Source: Roseomonas mucosa ATCC BAA-692
Lineage (GTDB): Bacteria; Pseudomonadota; Alphaproteobacteria; Acetobacterales; Acetobacteraceae
DNA length: 64,000 nucleotides
Direction of reading: 5' to 3'
NCBI RefSeq assembly: GCF_000622225.1
Contig: NZ_JHWD01000010.1
Location: 62,001 to 126,000, forward strand
Shown here one piece after another: positions 57,156-64,000 of this stretch. The translations under genes were made by a program, and so were the position numbers. The stretch's first letter is position 1. Every line of letters begins with the position of its first letter. A model generated the notes under the pieces. The model was not told where the DNA came from. It saw only the letters and a program-made list of their open reading frames with translations, and made no database searches.

Positions 57156-58076
57156 ATGGCATCCGACTCTTCCCCGAACCTGCTGATCCTGGGCCTGGGC
57201 TATGCCGGCGAGGCCATCGCGCAAGCCGCGCTGGCGCGCGGCCTCGCCGTCCGGGGCACCCATCGCCGCGTCCCGTCCGGAGCGGAGGCGGGGCGCGTGC
57301 CGGCGATCCCCTTCGATTCCGCCGGCCCGGCGATCGCCGCCGCGACGCATCTCCTGATCACCATCCCGCCCGGCGAGGAAGGCGACCCGGTGCTGGCGCG
57401 GCATGGCGAAGCGCTCCGCGCCGGGCTGGAGGCGGGGCTGCGCTGGGTCGGCTATTTTTCCACCACGGGCGTCTATGGCGATCGCGGCGGCGCCTGGGTG
57501 GACGAGGCGACACCGCCCGCGCCGGGGCAGCCGCGCTCCCGGCGGCGGCGGCAGGCGGAACTGGCCTGGGAGGCGGCCCTGGCCGGGCGGGCCTGGCTCG
57601 ACCTGTTCCGCACGGGTGGGATCTACGGTCCCGGGCGCAGCGCGCTGGACGAGGTCCGCGCCGGAAAGGCACGGCGGGTGATCAGGCCTGGCCATGCCTT
57701 CGGCCGCATCCACCGCGGCGACATCGCCCGCGCGGTGCTGGCCGCGATGGAGACATGCCCGGCCCCGGCGCCGGGGGGCGGCGGCCCGCTGGAGACCGTT
57801 CCCAGGGTGCTGCACCTGGTGGATGACGGGCCGGCGGAACCGGCGCTGGTGGCGGAGGAGGCGGCCCGGCTGCTCGGCCTGCCGCCGCCGCCGGCCATCC
57901 CCTTCGATGAGGCCTGGGCGGGGATGTCGCCCATGGCAAGGTCCTTCTGGTCGGAGCACCGGCTCGTGGCCAATGCGCGGACCAAGGCGGCGCTCGGCCT
58001 GGAATGGCGCTATCCCAGCTATCGCGAGGGGCTGCGGCAGATCCTCGCGGAACAGGGTGACGGCCCGGAAGCGTGA
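57156..58076 (+). CDS. Extended-SDR NAD(P)-binding protein, YeeZ-like
   Basis: 306 aa. Rossmann motif LGLGYAGEAIA (12-22), THLLITIPPGEEGDPV, and YFSTTGVYGDRGGAWVDE, all typical of the YeeZ/epimerase-like atypical SDRs. The usual Tyr-x-x-x-Lys pair is not evident (RQAELAWEAAL occupies that region). Enzyme activity and substrate unknown. Converges on the hydrolase gene with 15 nt between stops. Confidence 0.85.
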   Translation: MASDSSPNLLILGLGYAGEAIAQAALARGLAVRGTHRRVPSGAEAGRVPAIPFDSAGPAIAAATHLLITIPPGEEGDPVLARHGEALRAGLEAGLRWVGYFSTTGVYGDRGGAWVDEATPPAPGQPRSRRRRQAELAWEAALAGRAWLDLFRTGGIYGPGRSALDEVRAGKARRVIRPGHAFGRIHRGDIARAVLAAMETCPAPAPGGGGPLETVPRVLHLVDDGPAEPALVAEEAARLLGLPPPPAIPFDEAWAGMSPMARSFWSEHRLVANARTKAALGLEWRYPSYREGLRQILAEQGDGPEA

Positions 58077-58091
58077 CGGCGGCCTGCTCCG

Positions 58092-58856
58092 TCAGGTGCC
58101 CTCCGGCCGGAGCAGGCCGTTCAGGCTGCGCCAGAGCAGGGCGAGATCGGCGGGGCGCGACAGGCGGTGGTCGCCGTCCTTCACCAGCGTGAGCGACACG
58201 GCGGGGCCTTCCACCGCCTCCACGATCCGCAGCGCGTGGCGCCAGGGCACTTCGGCATCCCGCATGCCCTGGAGGAGCTTCACCGGGTTGGTGTAGCCCA
58301 GGGGCCGCCCCAGCAGCAGGTTGTTCCTTCCGTCCTCCAGCAGGGCGGCGGTGAAGGGCATCGGGTCGCCATAGTCGGAGGGGCGGTAGGTCACGCCGTC
58401 GCGGGCCAGGGCGAGGCGGTCCTCCTCGGTCAGCTCGTCCGGGATCAGCACCTCGGTGAAATCGGGCGCGGCGGCGATGCCCAGCACGCCATGCACGCGC
58501 TCCTCGCCCCAGAGCCTGGCCAGGAGCAGGGCGATCCACCCGCCCATGGAGGAGCCCACCAGGATCAGCGGCTCCTCCGGCGCGCGGGCATCGATCACCG
58601 CCGCGGCGTCGGCGGTCCAGCGCGTGATGGTGCCGTCCTCGAAGCGGCCGCCGCTGCTGCCATGGCCCGAATAGTCCAGCCGCAGGAAGGCCTGCCCGCG
58701 CTCGGAGCAGCGCTCCCGCAGGTAGAGCGCCTTGGTGCCCTCCATGTCGGAACGGTAGCCGCCCAGGAAGACCACCGTCGGCCCTGTGCCCCGCAGGGCC
58801 GCCCAGGCCAGTTCCACGCCGTCGCCACGGTCGAGGCGGCCGAATTCTTCCATCAT
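58092..58856 (-). CDS. Alpha/beta hydrolase
   Basis: 254 aa. Nucleophile elbow GSSMGG (Ser), oxyanion strand VVFLGGYRSDMEGTKA, LDYSGHGSSGG, and catalytic His in KDGDHRLSRP; ABHD10-like layout. The ATG overlaps the stop of the upstream FAH-family gene (ATGATGG), so the two are coupled, with GAGGA 7-8 nt upstream. Substrate unknown; carboxylesterase or thioesterase activity plausible. Confidence 0.9.
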   Translation of the reverse strand: MMEEFGRLDRGDGVELAWAALRGTGPTVVFLGGYRSDMEGTKALYLRERCSERGQAFLRLDYSGHGSSGGRFEDGTITRWTADAAAVIDARAPEEPLILVGSSMGGWIALLLARLWGEERVHGVLGIAAAPDFTEVLIPDELTEEDRLALARDGVTYRPSDYGDPMPFTAALLEDGRNNLLLGRPLGYTNPVKLLQGMRDAEVPWRHALRIVEAVEGPAVSLTLVKDGDHRLSRPADLALLWRSLNGLLRPEGT

Positions 58857-60016
58857 GATGCGGTCCTCGGCAGTCCACGGGCGGCCAGGGAACGGAACAG
58901 GGCACCCGCGCCGAAGCGCCAGGGCGGGCACTCGTCCGTCCGCGCCACCTGGTTGCACAATGCGCCAAGCCGCCCGGAGGCGATGCGGACCCTGTCCCCC
59001 GGGACATGGGTGAATCCGCCGCCGGGGGTGGAGCGGTCCTTGCCGGGCGAGAAGGGCGTGCCGAGGAAGAGCACGAAGCCGTCCGGATACTGGTGGTGCG
59101 CGTTGGCCGCCTGGGCCACGAGATCGGCCGGGTCGCGGCTGATCGCGCCGACCGCACCGGCCTCGTCCAGCACGAAGCCGTCCTCGCCCTCGATTCGCAG
59201 CGCGATCTCCGCGCGGCGGACATCCTCCAGTGTGAAGCCGGAATCGAAGAGGCGGATCGCCGGGCCGAGGGCCGTGGCGGCGTTGTTGTCCTTGGCCCGG
59301 CCGAGCAGCAGCGCCGAACGTCCCTCGATGTCGCGCAGGTTCACGTCGTTGCCCAGGGTGGTGCCCAGGATCTCGCCCCGCGCGTTGACGCAGAGCACCG
59401 CCTCCGGCTCCGGGTTCGACCAGGCGGAGGCGGGATGCACGCCGATCGGCGCGGCGGGGCCGACCGCCGCCAGGGGCTGGCACTTGGTGAAGACCTCGGC
59501 ATCCGGCCCGATGCCAACCTCCAGGTACTGGCTCCACCAGCCCTTGGCGACGAGCGCCTCCTTCAGCCGCATCGCCTCCTCGCTGCCCGGCACCAGGGCG
59601 GCGAGGTCCTCGCCGATGATGCCGCGCACCTCGGCCCGCACCGCCTCGGCGCGGGAGGCATCGCCGCGGCAGCGCTCCTCGATCACCCGTTCCAGCATGG
59701 AGCGCACATAGGTCACGCCGCAGGCCTTGATCGCCTGCAGGTCCACCGGGGCCAGGAACCGGCCCTCCGCCAGCGCCGCCTCCGGGTCCAGCGCCAGGGG
59801 CTCGCCCCGCGCCTCGATGGCGCCGAGGGGGTCGGCCTCGTTCAGCCAGGCGCTGACCGTGCCGAAGGCGGGGGTCATGTCATAGGCCCGCCCCTGGCGC
59901 AGTGCGACGGCGACCGGCCCCGCCGGCGTGTCGAGCCGCAAGGCGAAATGGCCCTCGCGCCAGTCCTGCGGCAGGGCTGCCTGCATGGGGGATGCCTGCA
60001 TGGTCGCTGCCTGCAT
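58853..60016 (-). CDS. Fumarylacetoacetate hydrolase-family protein
   Basis: 387 aa. FAH-fold C-terminal region with SNPEPEAVLCVNARGEI, LGNDVNLRDIEG (metal ligands), AKDNNAATALGPAIRL (catalytic Lys). Members cleave or hydrate C-C bonds of 2,4-dioxo acids, so a catabolic role is likely, but substrate is open. The N-terminus has three in-frame ATGs 15 nt apart (MQAATMQASPMQAA); the first has GAGAGGA upstream. Forms a unit with the hydrolase. Confidence 0.9.
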   Translation of the reverse strand: MQAATMQASPMQAALPQDWREGHFALRLDTPAGPVAVALRQGRAYDMTPAFGTVSAWLNEADPLGAIEARGEPLALDPEAALAEGRFLAPVDLQAIKACGVTYVRSMLERVIEERCRGDASRAEAVRAEVRGIIGEDLAALVPGSEEAMRLKEALVAKGWWSQYLEVGIGPDAEVFTKCQPLAAVGPAAPIGVHPASAWSNPEPEAVLCVNARGEILGTTLGNDVNLRDIEGRSALLLGRAKDNNAATALGPAIRLFDSGFTLEDVRRAEIALRIEGEDGFVLDEAGAVGAISRDPADLVAQAANAHHQYPDGFVLFLGTPFSPGKDRSTPGGGFTHVPGDRVRIASGRLGALCNQVARTDECPPWRFGAGALFRSLAARGLPRTAS

Positions 60017-60135
60017 GGGTGCGGTTCCTCTCCCGTCTTTTCAGGACTGTAGAGGCGAGGCAGGGGGCCGCCAAGCGGGCGGGCCGGCGCCGGACGGTTC
60101 CAAGCCCGCCGATTAGGCATTACAGCGGCGGCACG

Positions 60136-61254
60136 ATGCCCACTCCCCCCGCCATCCTCCAGGTCCTGCCCGCGCTGCATTCCGGCGGCGTGGAGCGCGG
60201 CACGGTGGAGATCGCCCAGGCCATCGCCCGGGCCGGCTACCGTGCCCTGGTGGCTTCCGCCGGCGGCGCGATGGCGCGCGAGGTGGAGGCGGTGGGCGGC
60301 CGCCACGTCACCCTGCCGCTGGACCGGAAATCCCCCGCCGCGCTGGTGGCCAATGCCGGGGCGCTGGCGCGGCTGATCCGGGCGGAGGGGGTGCGGATCG
60401 TGCATGCGCGCTCCCGCTTCCCGGCCTGGTCGGCCTTCTGGGCGGCGCGGCGGACGGGGGTGCGCTTCGTTACCACCTATCACGGCGTCTACAGCGAGGA
60501 TTTCCCCGGCAAGCGCCTCTACAACTCGGTCATGGTGCGCGGCGACCGGGTGATCGCCATCAGCGAGCACGTGGCCGAGGTGATCCGCCGGCGCCACGGC
60601 ATCGGCCCGGACCGGCTGCGGCTGATCCCGCGCGGGGTGGATGTCTCCGCCTTCGATCCCGACGCCATCCCACCGGAACGCATCGCCGCGCTGCGCGCCG
60701 CCTGGGGCGTGCCGGAACGGCACCCGGTGGTGATGCTGCCCGGCCGCCTCAGCCGCTGGAAAGGGCAGGGCACCTTCCTCACCGCCTTGTCGCGGCTCGG
60801 CGAGGACGGGCCCACCGGCATCCTGGTGGGCGAGGGCGACTACCGCGCCGAGCTGGAGCGCGACGCCGCCACGCTGGGCCTCGGCGACCGCCTGCTGCTG
60901 CCCGGCATCACCCGCGACATGCCGGCGGCGCTGATGCTGGCCAACCTCGCGGTGCATGCCAGCACCAAGCCGGAGCCCTTCGGCCGCACGGTGATCGAGG
61001 CCCAGGCCATGCGGGTGCCGGTGATCGCCGCCGATCTCGGCGCCCCGCGCGAGACGGTGGAGGAGGGCGTCACCGGCTGGCGCGTGCCGCCCGACGACCC
61101 GGCGGCGCTGGCCGGGGCGATCCGCCGCGCCCTGGCCCTGCCGCCGGACGCGCTCGCGGCGATCGGCGCGGCGGCGCGGGCGGCGGTGCTGGCGCGCTAC
61201 ACCACCGCCGCGATGCAGGCGGCGACGCTGGACGTGTATCGGGAGCTGCTGTGA
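60136..61254 (+). CDS. Glycosyltransferase family 4
   Basis: 372 aa GT-B retaining glycosyltransferase. N-terminal LHSGGVERGTVE acceptor-loop motif, hinge near 185, and C-terminal donor site EPFGRTVIEAQAMRVPVIA with the E-x7-E pair. Likely adds a sugar to LPS core or an exopolysaccharide. Its stop overlaps the GTG of the GT9 gene, so the two act in one pathway. Confidence 0.93.
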   Translation: MPTPPAILQVLPALHSGGVERGTVEIAQAIARAGYRALVASAGGAMAREVEAVGGRHVTLPLDRKSPAALVANAGALARLIRAEGVRIVHARSRFPAWSAFWAARRTGVRFVTTYHGVYSEDFPGKRLYNSVMVRGDRVIAISEHVAEVIRRRHGIGPDRLRLIPRGVDVSAFDPDAIPPERIAALRAAWGVPERHPVVMLPGRLSRWKGQGTFLTALSRLGEDGPTGILVGEGDYRAELERDAATLGLGDRLLLPGITRDMPAALMLANLAVHASTKPEPFGRTVIEAQAMRVPVIAADLGAPRETVEEGVTGWRVPPDDPAALAGAIRRALALPPDALAAIGAAARAAVLARYTTAAMQAATLDVYRELL

Positions 61255-62177
61255 GGATCCTGGTCATCAAGCTCTCGGCCCTGGGCGACGTCGTGCTGGC
61301 CCTCGGCCCCTTCGCGGCGATCCGCGCGCATCATCCGGGCGCCCATGTCACCCTGCTGACCACGAAGGCCTTCGTGGACTTCACCCGGCACATGCCCTGG
61401 TTCGACGAGGTCTGGCAGGACGAGCGGCCGAGCGGGCCCGCCGGCCTGCTGCGCCTCGCGCGCCGGCTGCGGGCCGGGCGCTTCGACCGGGTCTATGACC
61501 TGCAAACCTCGGGGCGCTCCTCGCGCTACCGCCTGCTGGTCGGCGGCCGTCCCGAGTGGTCGGGCATCGCGCGCGGCGCCAGTCATCCGCACAGCAATCC
61601 GCTGCGCGATTCCATGCACACGCTGGAACGGCAGCGGGAACAGCTGGAGATGGCCGGCATCCACGACTTCCCGCCGCCGGATCTGGGCTGGCTGGATGCC
61701 GACCTGTCGCATCTCGGCCTGCCGGAACGCTTCGCCGCGCTGGTACCGGGCGCCAGCCCGAGCCGCCCGGCCAAGCGCTGGCCGCATTTCCCGGCACTGG
61801 CGGCGCTGCTGCCCCTGCCATCCGTGGTGGTGGGCGGCCCCTCCGAGGCACCGCTGGCCAGAGCGGTGCGCGCGGGGCGGCCGGACGCCATCGACCTGAC
61901 CGGCCGCACCTCGCTCTTCGAGCTGGCGGCGCTGCTCCGCCGGGCCGCCTTCACCGTGGGCAACGACACCGGCCCCACCCATCTGGCGGCGGCGGTGGGC
62001 AGCCCGACCCTGACCCTGTTCGGCGCGGACAGCGATCCTGCGCTCACCGCGCCGCGCGGGGACAGGGCGGCGTCGCTGCAACGCCTGCCGCTGGACAGCC
62101 TGGACCCCGCTGCCGTCATGACAGCCCTGCGCGGCCTGGACGTGCTGCCGGCACCGTCACCATCTGCCCCACCTTGA
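61251..62177 (+). CDS. Glycosyltransferase family 9 (heptosyltransferase-like)
   Basis: 308 aa. Typical GT9 pattern: [23 protein letters not shown], then [14 protein letters not shown] and [25 protein letters not shown]. Such enzymes transfer heptose or a similar sugar to the LPS inner core. GTG start in a GTGA overlap with the GT4 gene. A T-rich hairpin follows before thrS. Confidence 0.93.
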   Translation: MRILVIKLSALGDVVLALGPFAAIRAHHPGAHVTLLTTKAFVDFTRHMPWFDEVWQDERPSGPAGLLRLARRLRAGRFDRVYDLQTSGRSSRYRLLVGGRPEWSGIARGASHPHSNPLRDSMHTLERQREQLEMAGIHDFPPPDLGWLDADLSHLGLPERFAALVPGASPSRPAKRWPHFPALAALLPLPSVVVGGPSEAPLARAVRAGRPDAIDLTGRTSLFELAALLRRAAFTVGNDTGPTHLAAAVGSPTLTLFGADSDPALTAPRGDRAASLQRLPLDSLDPAAVMTALRGLDVLPAPSPSAPP

Positions 62178-62186
62178 CGTGTTGCG

Positions 62187-62215
62187 GGCGCGGTCCCAAA
62201 GGTCGCGCCTTGTTT
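62187..62215 (+). terminator. Hairpin after the GT4-GT9 pair
   Basis: GGCGCG (62187-62192) pairs with CGCGCC (62204-62209); two wobble pairs and a C-G pair extend it inward to a CCAAA loop. TTGTTTC follows. It lies 35 nt before the thrS ATG, so it either ends the glycosyltransferase transcript or is part of a thrS leader. Confidence 0.6.
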
Positions 62216-62250
62216 CACACCCCTCCCCACGCAAGGAACGGCCCGCGCCC

Positions 62251-64000
62251 ATGCCCGTGATCACTCTGCCCGACGGATCCACCCGTTCTTTCGACGGGGC
62301 GGTGACGGGCACGACGGTCGCGGCCGCCATCGGTCCCGGCCTCGCCAAGGCGGCGCTCGCCATGGAGCTGGACGGGAAGCTGGTGGACCTCGCCACCCCG
62401 GTCGAGGTGGATTCCAGCCTCCGCTTCGTCACCCGCAAGGACCCGGAGGCGCTGGAGCTGATCCGGCACGACGCGGCGCATGTGCTGGCCGAGGCGGTGC
62501 AGGAGCTCTTCCCCGGCACCCAGGTCACCATCGGCCCGGCGATCGAGGACGGCTTCTACTACGATTTCGCCCGCAACGAGCCCTTCACCCCGGAGGACTT
62601 CCCGGCGATCGAGGCGAAGATGCGCGAGATCGTCGCGCGCAACGCGGGCTTCGTGCGCGAGGTCTGGCCGCGCGAGGAAGCGATCCGCTTCTTCGAGGAG
62701 AAGGGCGAGCGCTACAAGGCCGAGCTGATCCGTGACCTGCCGGCGGACGTGCCGATCAGCATCTACCGCCAGGGCGATTGGCTCGACCTCTGCCGCGGGC
62801 CGCATATGCGCTCGACTGGCGATATCGGCTCCGCCTTCAAGCTGATGAAGGTGGCCGGGGCCTATTGGCGTGGCGACCACCGCAACGCCATGCTGTCCCG
62901 CATCTACGCCACCGCCTGGCGCGACCAGAAGGAGCTGGATGCCTATCTGCTCCGGCTGGAGGAGGCCGAGCGCCGCGACCACCGCAAGATCGGCAAGGAG
63001 ATGGACCTCTTCCACCTCCAGGAGGAAGCGGTCGGCTCCATCTTCTGGCACCCGAAGGGCTGGAAGCTCTACCGGGCGCTGGAGGACTACATGCGCCGCC
63101 GGCTGGACGATGCGGACTACCAGGAGGTCCGCACCCCGCAGCTCGTGGACCGCAAGCTCTGGATCGCTTCCGGCCACTGGGAGAAGTTCCGCGAGAACAT
63201 GTTCATCGCGACCGTCGAGGACGAATCCGAGAAGGACCGCGTCCTCGCGCTGAAGCCGATGAACTGCCCCTGCCACGTGCAGATCTTCAACCAGGGCCTG
63301 CGCAGCTACCGCGAGCTGCCGCTGCGCATGGCCGAGTTCGGCGCCTGCCACCGCTACGAGCCCTCGGGCGCGCTGCACGGCATCATGCGGGTGCGCTCCT
63401 TCACCCAGGACGACGCGCACATCTTCTGCACCGAGGAGCAGATCGCGGGCGAGACGGTCAAGTTCGTGGCGCTGCTCTCCGCCATCTACCGCGACCTGGG
63501 CTTCGAGAACTTCCGGGTGAAGTTCTCCGACCGCCCGGGGAAGCGCGCCGGGACGGACGAGGTCTGGGACCACGCGGAAGGCGCGCTGCACGAGGCCTGC
63601 CGCATCGCCAATGTGGAATACGAGATGAACCCGGGGGAGGGCGCCTTCTACGGCCCGAAGCTGGAATTCGTGCTCCGCGACGCGATCGGCCGCGACTGGC
63701 AGTGCGGCACGCTGCAGGTGGATTTCGTGCTGCCGGAGCGCCTGGACGCCGAGTACGTGGCCGAGGACGGCAGCCGCAAGCGCCCGGTCATGCTGCACCG
63801 CGCCATCCTGGGCAGCTTCGAGCGCTTCATCGGCATCCTGATCGAGCAGCATGCCGGCCGCTTCCCGCTCTGGCTCGCGCCGGTGCAGGTGGTGGTGGCG
63901 ACCATCGTCAGCGATGCCGATGCCTATGCCGAGCAGGTGGGACAGGCGCTGCGTGCCGCCGGGCTCCGGGTGGAGCTCGACACGCGCAACGAGAAGATCA
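62251..64000 (+). CDS. thrS: Threonyl-tRNA synthetase (3' end outside window)
   Basis: About 583 residues visible of a roughly 640-residue enzyme; the frame is open to the right edge, so it is cut by the window and not broken. N-terminal TGS domain ([16 protein letters not shown]), editing domain with [11 protein letters not shown] and DLCRGPH, class II core with [10 protein letters not shown] (zinc Cys), motif 2 [13 protein letters not shown] and [11 protein letters not shown], and the start of the anticodon domain (APVQVVV). AAGGAACGG lies upstream. Confidence 0.97.
   Translation, partial: MPVITLPDGSTRSFDGAVTGTTVAAAIGPGLAKAALAMELDGKLVDLATPVEVDSSLRFVTRKDPEALELIRHDAAHVLAEAVQELFPGTQVTIGPAIEDGFYYDFARNEPFTPEDFPAIEAKMREIVARNAGFVREVWPREEAIRFFEEKGERYKAELIRDLPADVPISIYRQGDWLDLCRGPHMRSTGDIGSAFKLMKVAGAYWRGDHRNAMLSRIYATAWRDQKELDAYLLRLEEAERRDHRKIGKEMDLFHLQEEAVGSIFWHPKGWKLYRALEDYMRRRLDDADYQEVRTPQLVDRKLWIASGHWEKFRENMFIATVEDESEKDRVLALKPMNCPCHVQIFNQGLRSYRELPLRMAEFGACHRYEPSGALHGIMRVRSFTQDDAHIFCTEEQIAGETVKFVALLSAIYRDLGFENFRVKFSDRPGKRAGTDEVWDHAEGALHEACRIANVEYEMNPGEGAFYGPKLEFVLRDAIGRDWQCGTLQVDFVLPERLDAEYVAEDGSRKRPVMLHRAILGSFERFIGILIEQHAGRFPLWLAPVQVVVATIVSDADAYAEQVGQALRAAGLRVELDTRNEKI

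Noticed and set aside
62251-64000. thrS as a truncated gene
   Set aside because: The frame is intact and simply reaches the window edge with all expected motifs up to that point.

Overview
The window is a very GC-rich (roughly 70% or more), densely coded piece of an alphaproteobacterial chromosome. The gene families and their order (Hsp20 next to a DUF1150 gene, lptC-lptA-lptB-rpoN-hpf, rpmH-rnpA-yidD-yidC-engB, def-fmt-truA, class I phaC, alaC-hom-glpX-recJ) point to Rhodospirillales, most likely an Acetobacteraceae genus such as Roseomonas. That placement is an inference from gene content; there is no 16S gene here. I see no transposase, integrase, phage gene or CRISPR array. The content is core chromosome.

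Layout. 1-4.0 kb: the tail of an unidentified gene, two paralogous lipoproteins, PHA synthase on the minus strand, and a proline-rich lipoprotein ending in a stop-bearing tandem repeat. 4.2-9.5 kb: a plus-strand unit alaC-hom-glpX-recJ. 9.7-12.5 kb: three redox enzymes (MDR oxidoreductase, WrbA, D-2-hydroxyacid dehydrogenase). 13-18.7 kb: central carbon genes on the minus strand (tkt-gap and separately pgk), with a basic-tailed DUF6525-like gene and an orphan AbrB-type regulator between them. 18.9-23.4 kb: plus-strand accessory metabolism (VIT1-like transporter, class II aldolase, MgtC, VOC protein, RlmI-like methyltransferase, DUF3293). 23.4-27.2 kb: minus-strand flavoprotein, 3-hydroxybutyrate dehydrogenase, patatin and GNAT genes. 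27.3-35.2 kb: the ribosome/membrane biogenesis unit rpmH-rnpA-yidD-yidC-engB, then argB, dapD, dapE and a membrane protein. 35.3-39.4 kb: a glycan-type/TPR protein facing def-fmt-truA. 39.6-46.7 kb: Hsp20-DUF1150 facing a long minus-strand unit rnd, kdsD, lptC, lptA, lptB, rpoN, hpf. 46.9-47.1 kb: two identical tRNA-Leu(CAG) genes. 47.3-54.4 kb: an NDUFA9-like reductase gene and gltD-gltB. 54.6-64 kb: GST, SDR, TPR, epimerase, hydrolase and FAH-family genes, a GT4/GT9 pair, and thrS running off the right edge.

How it fits together. Most genes are housekeeping: amino-acid synthesis (hom, argB, dapD, dapE, alaC, gltBD), gluconeogenesis and pentose-phosphate flux (glpX, pgk, gap, tkt), LPS export (kdsD, lptCAB), protein export and maturation (yidC, def, fmt, truA), and carbon storage (phaC, bdhA). 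Genes inside units are packed with 1-4 nt stop/start overlaps, often using GTG or TTG starts.

I do not see a convincing new multi-gene system. The items most worth following are single loci: a lipoamide-dehydrogenase-like flavoprotein that has lost both halves of its redox centre; an LptA with an internally duplicated unit; a GQLR/STW-type glycan domain fused to TPRs; a very stable hairpin in the rpmH leader; an AT-rich island with an inverted repeat before gltD; and a histone-H1-like tail on a DUF6525-like protein.
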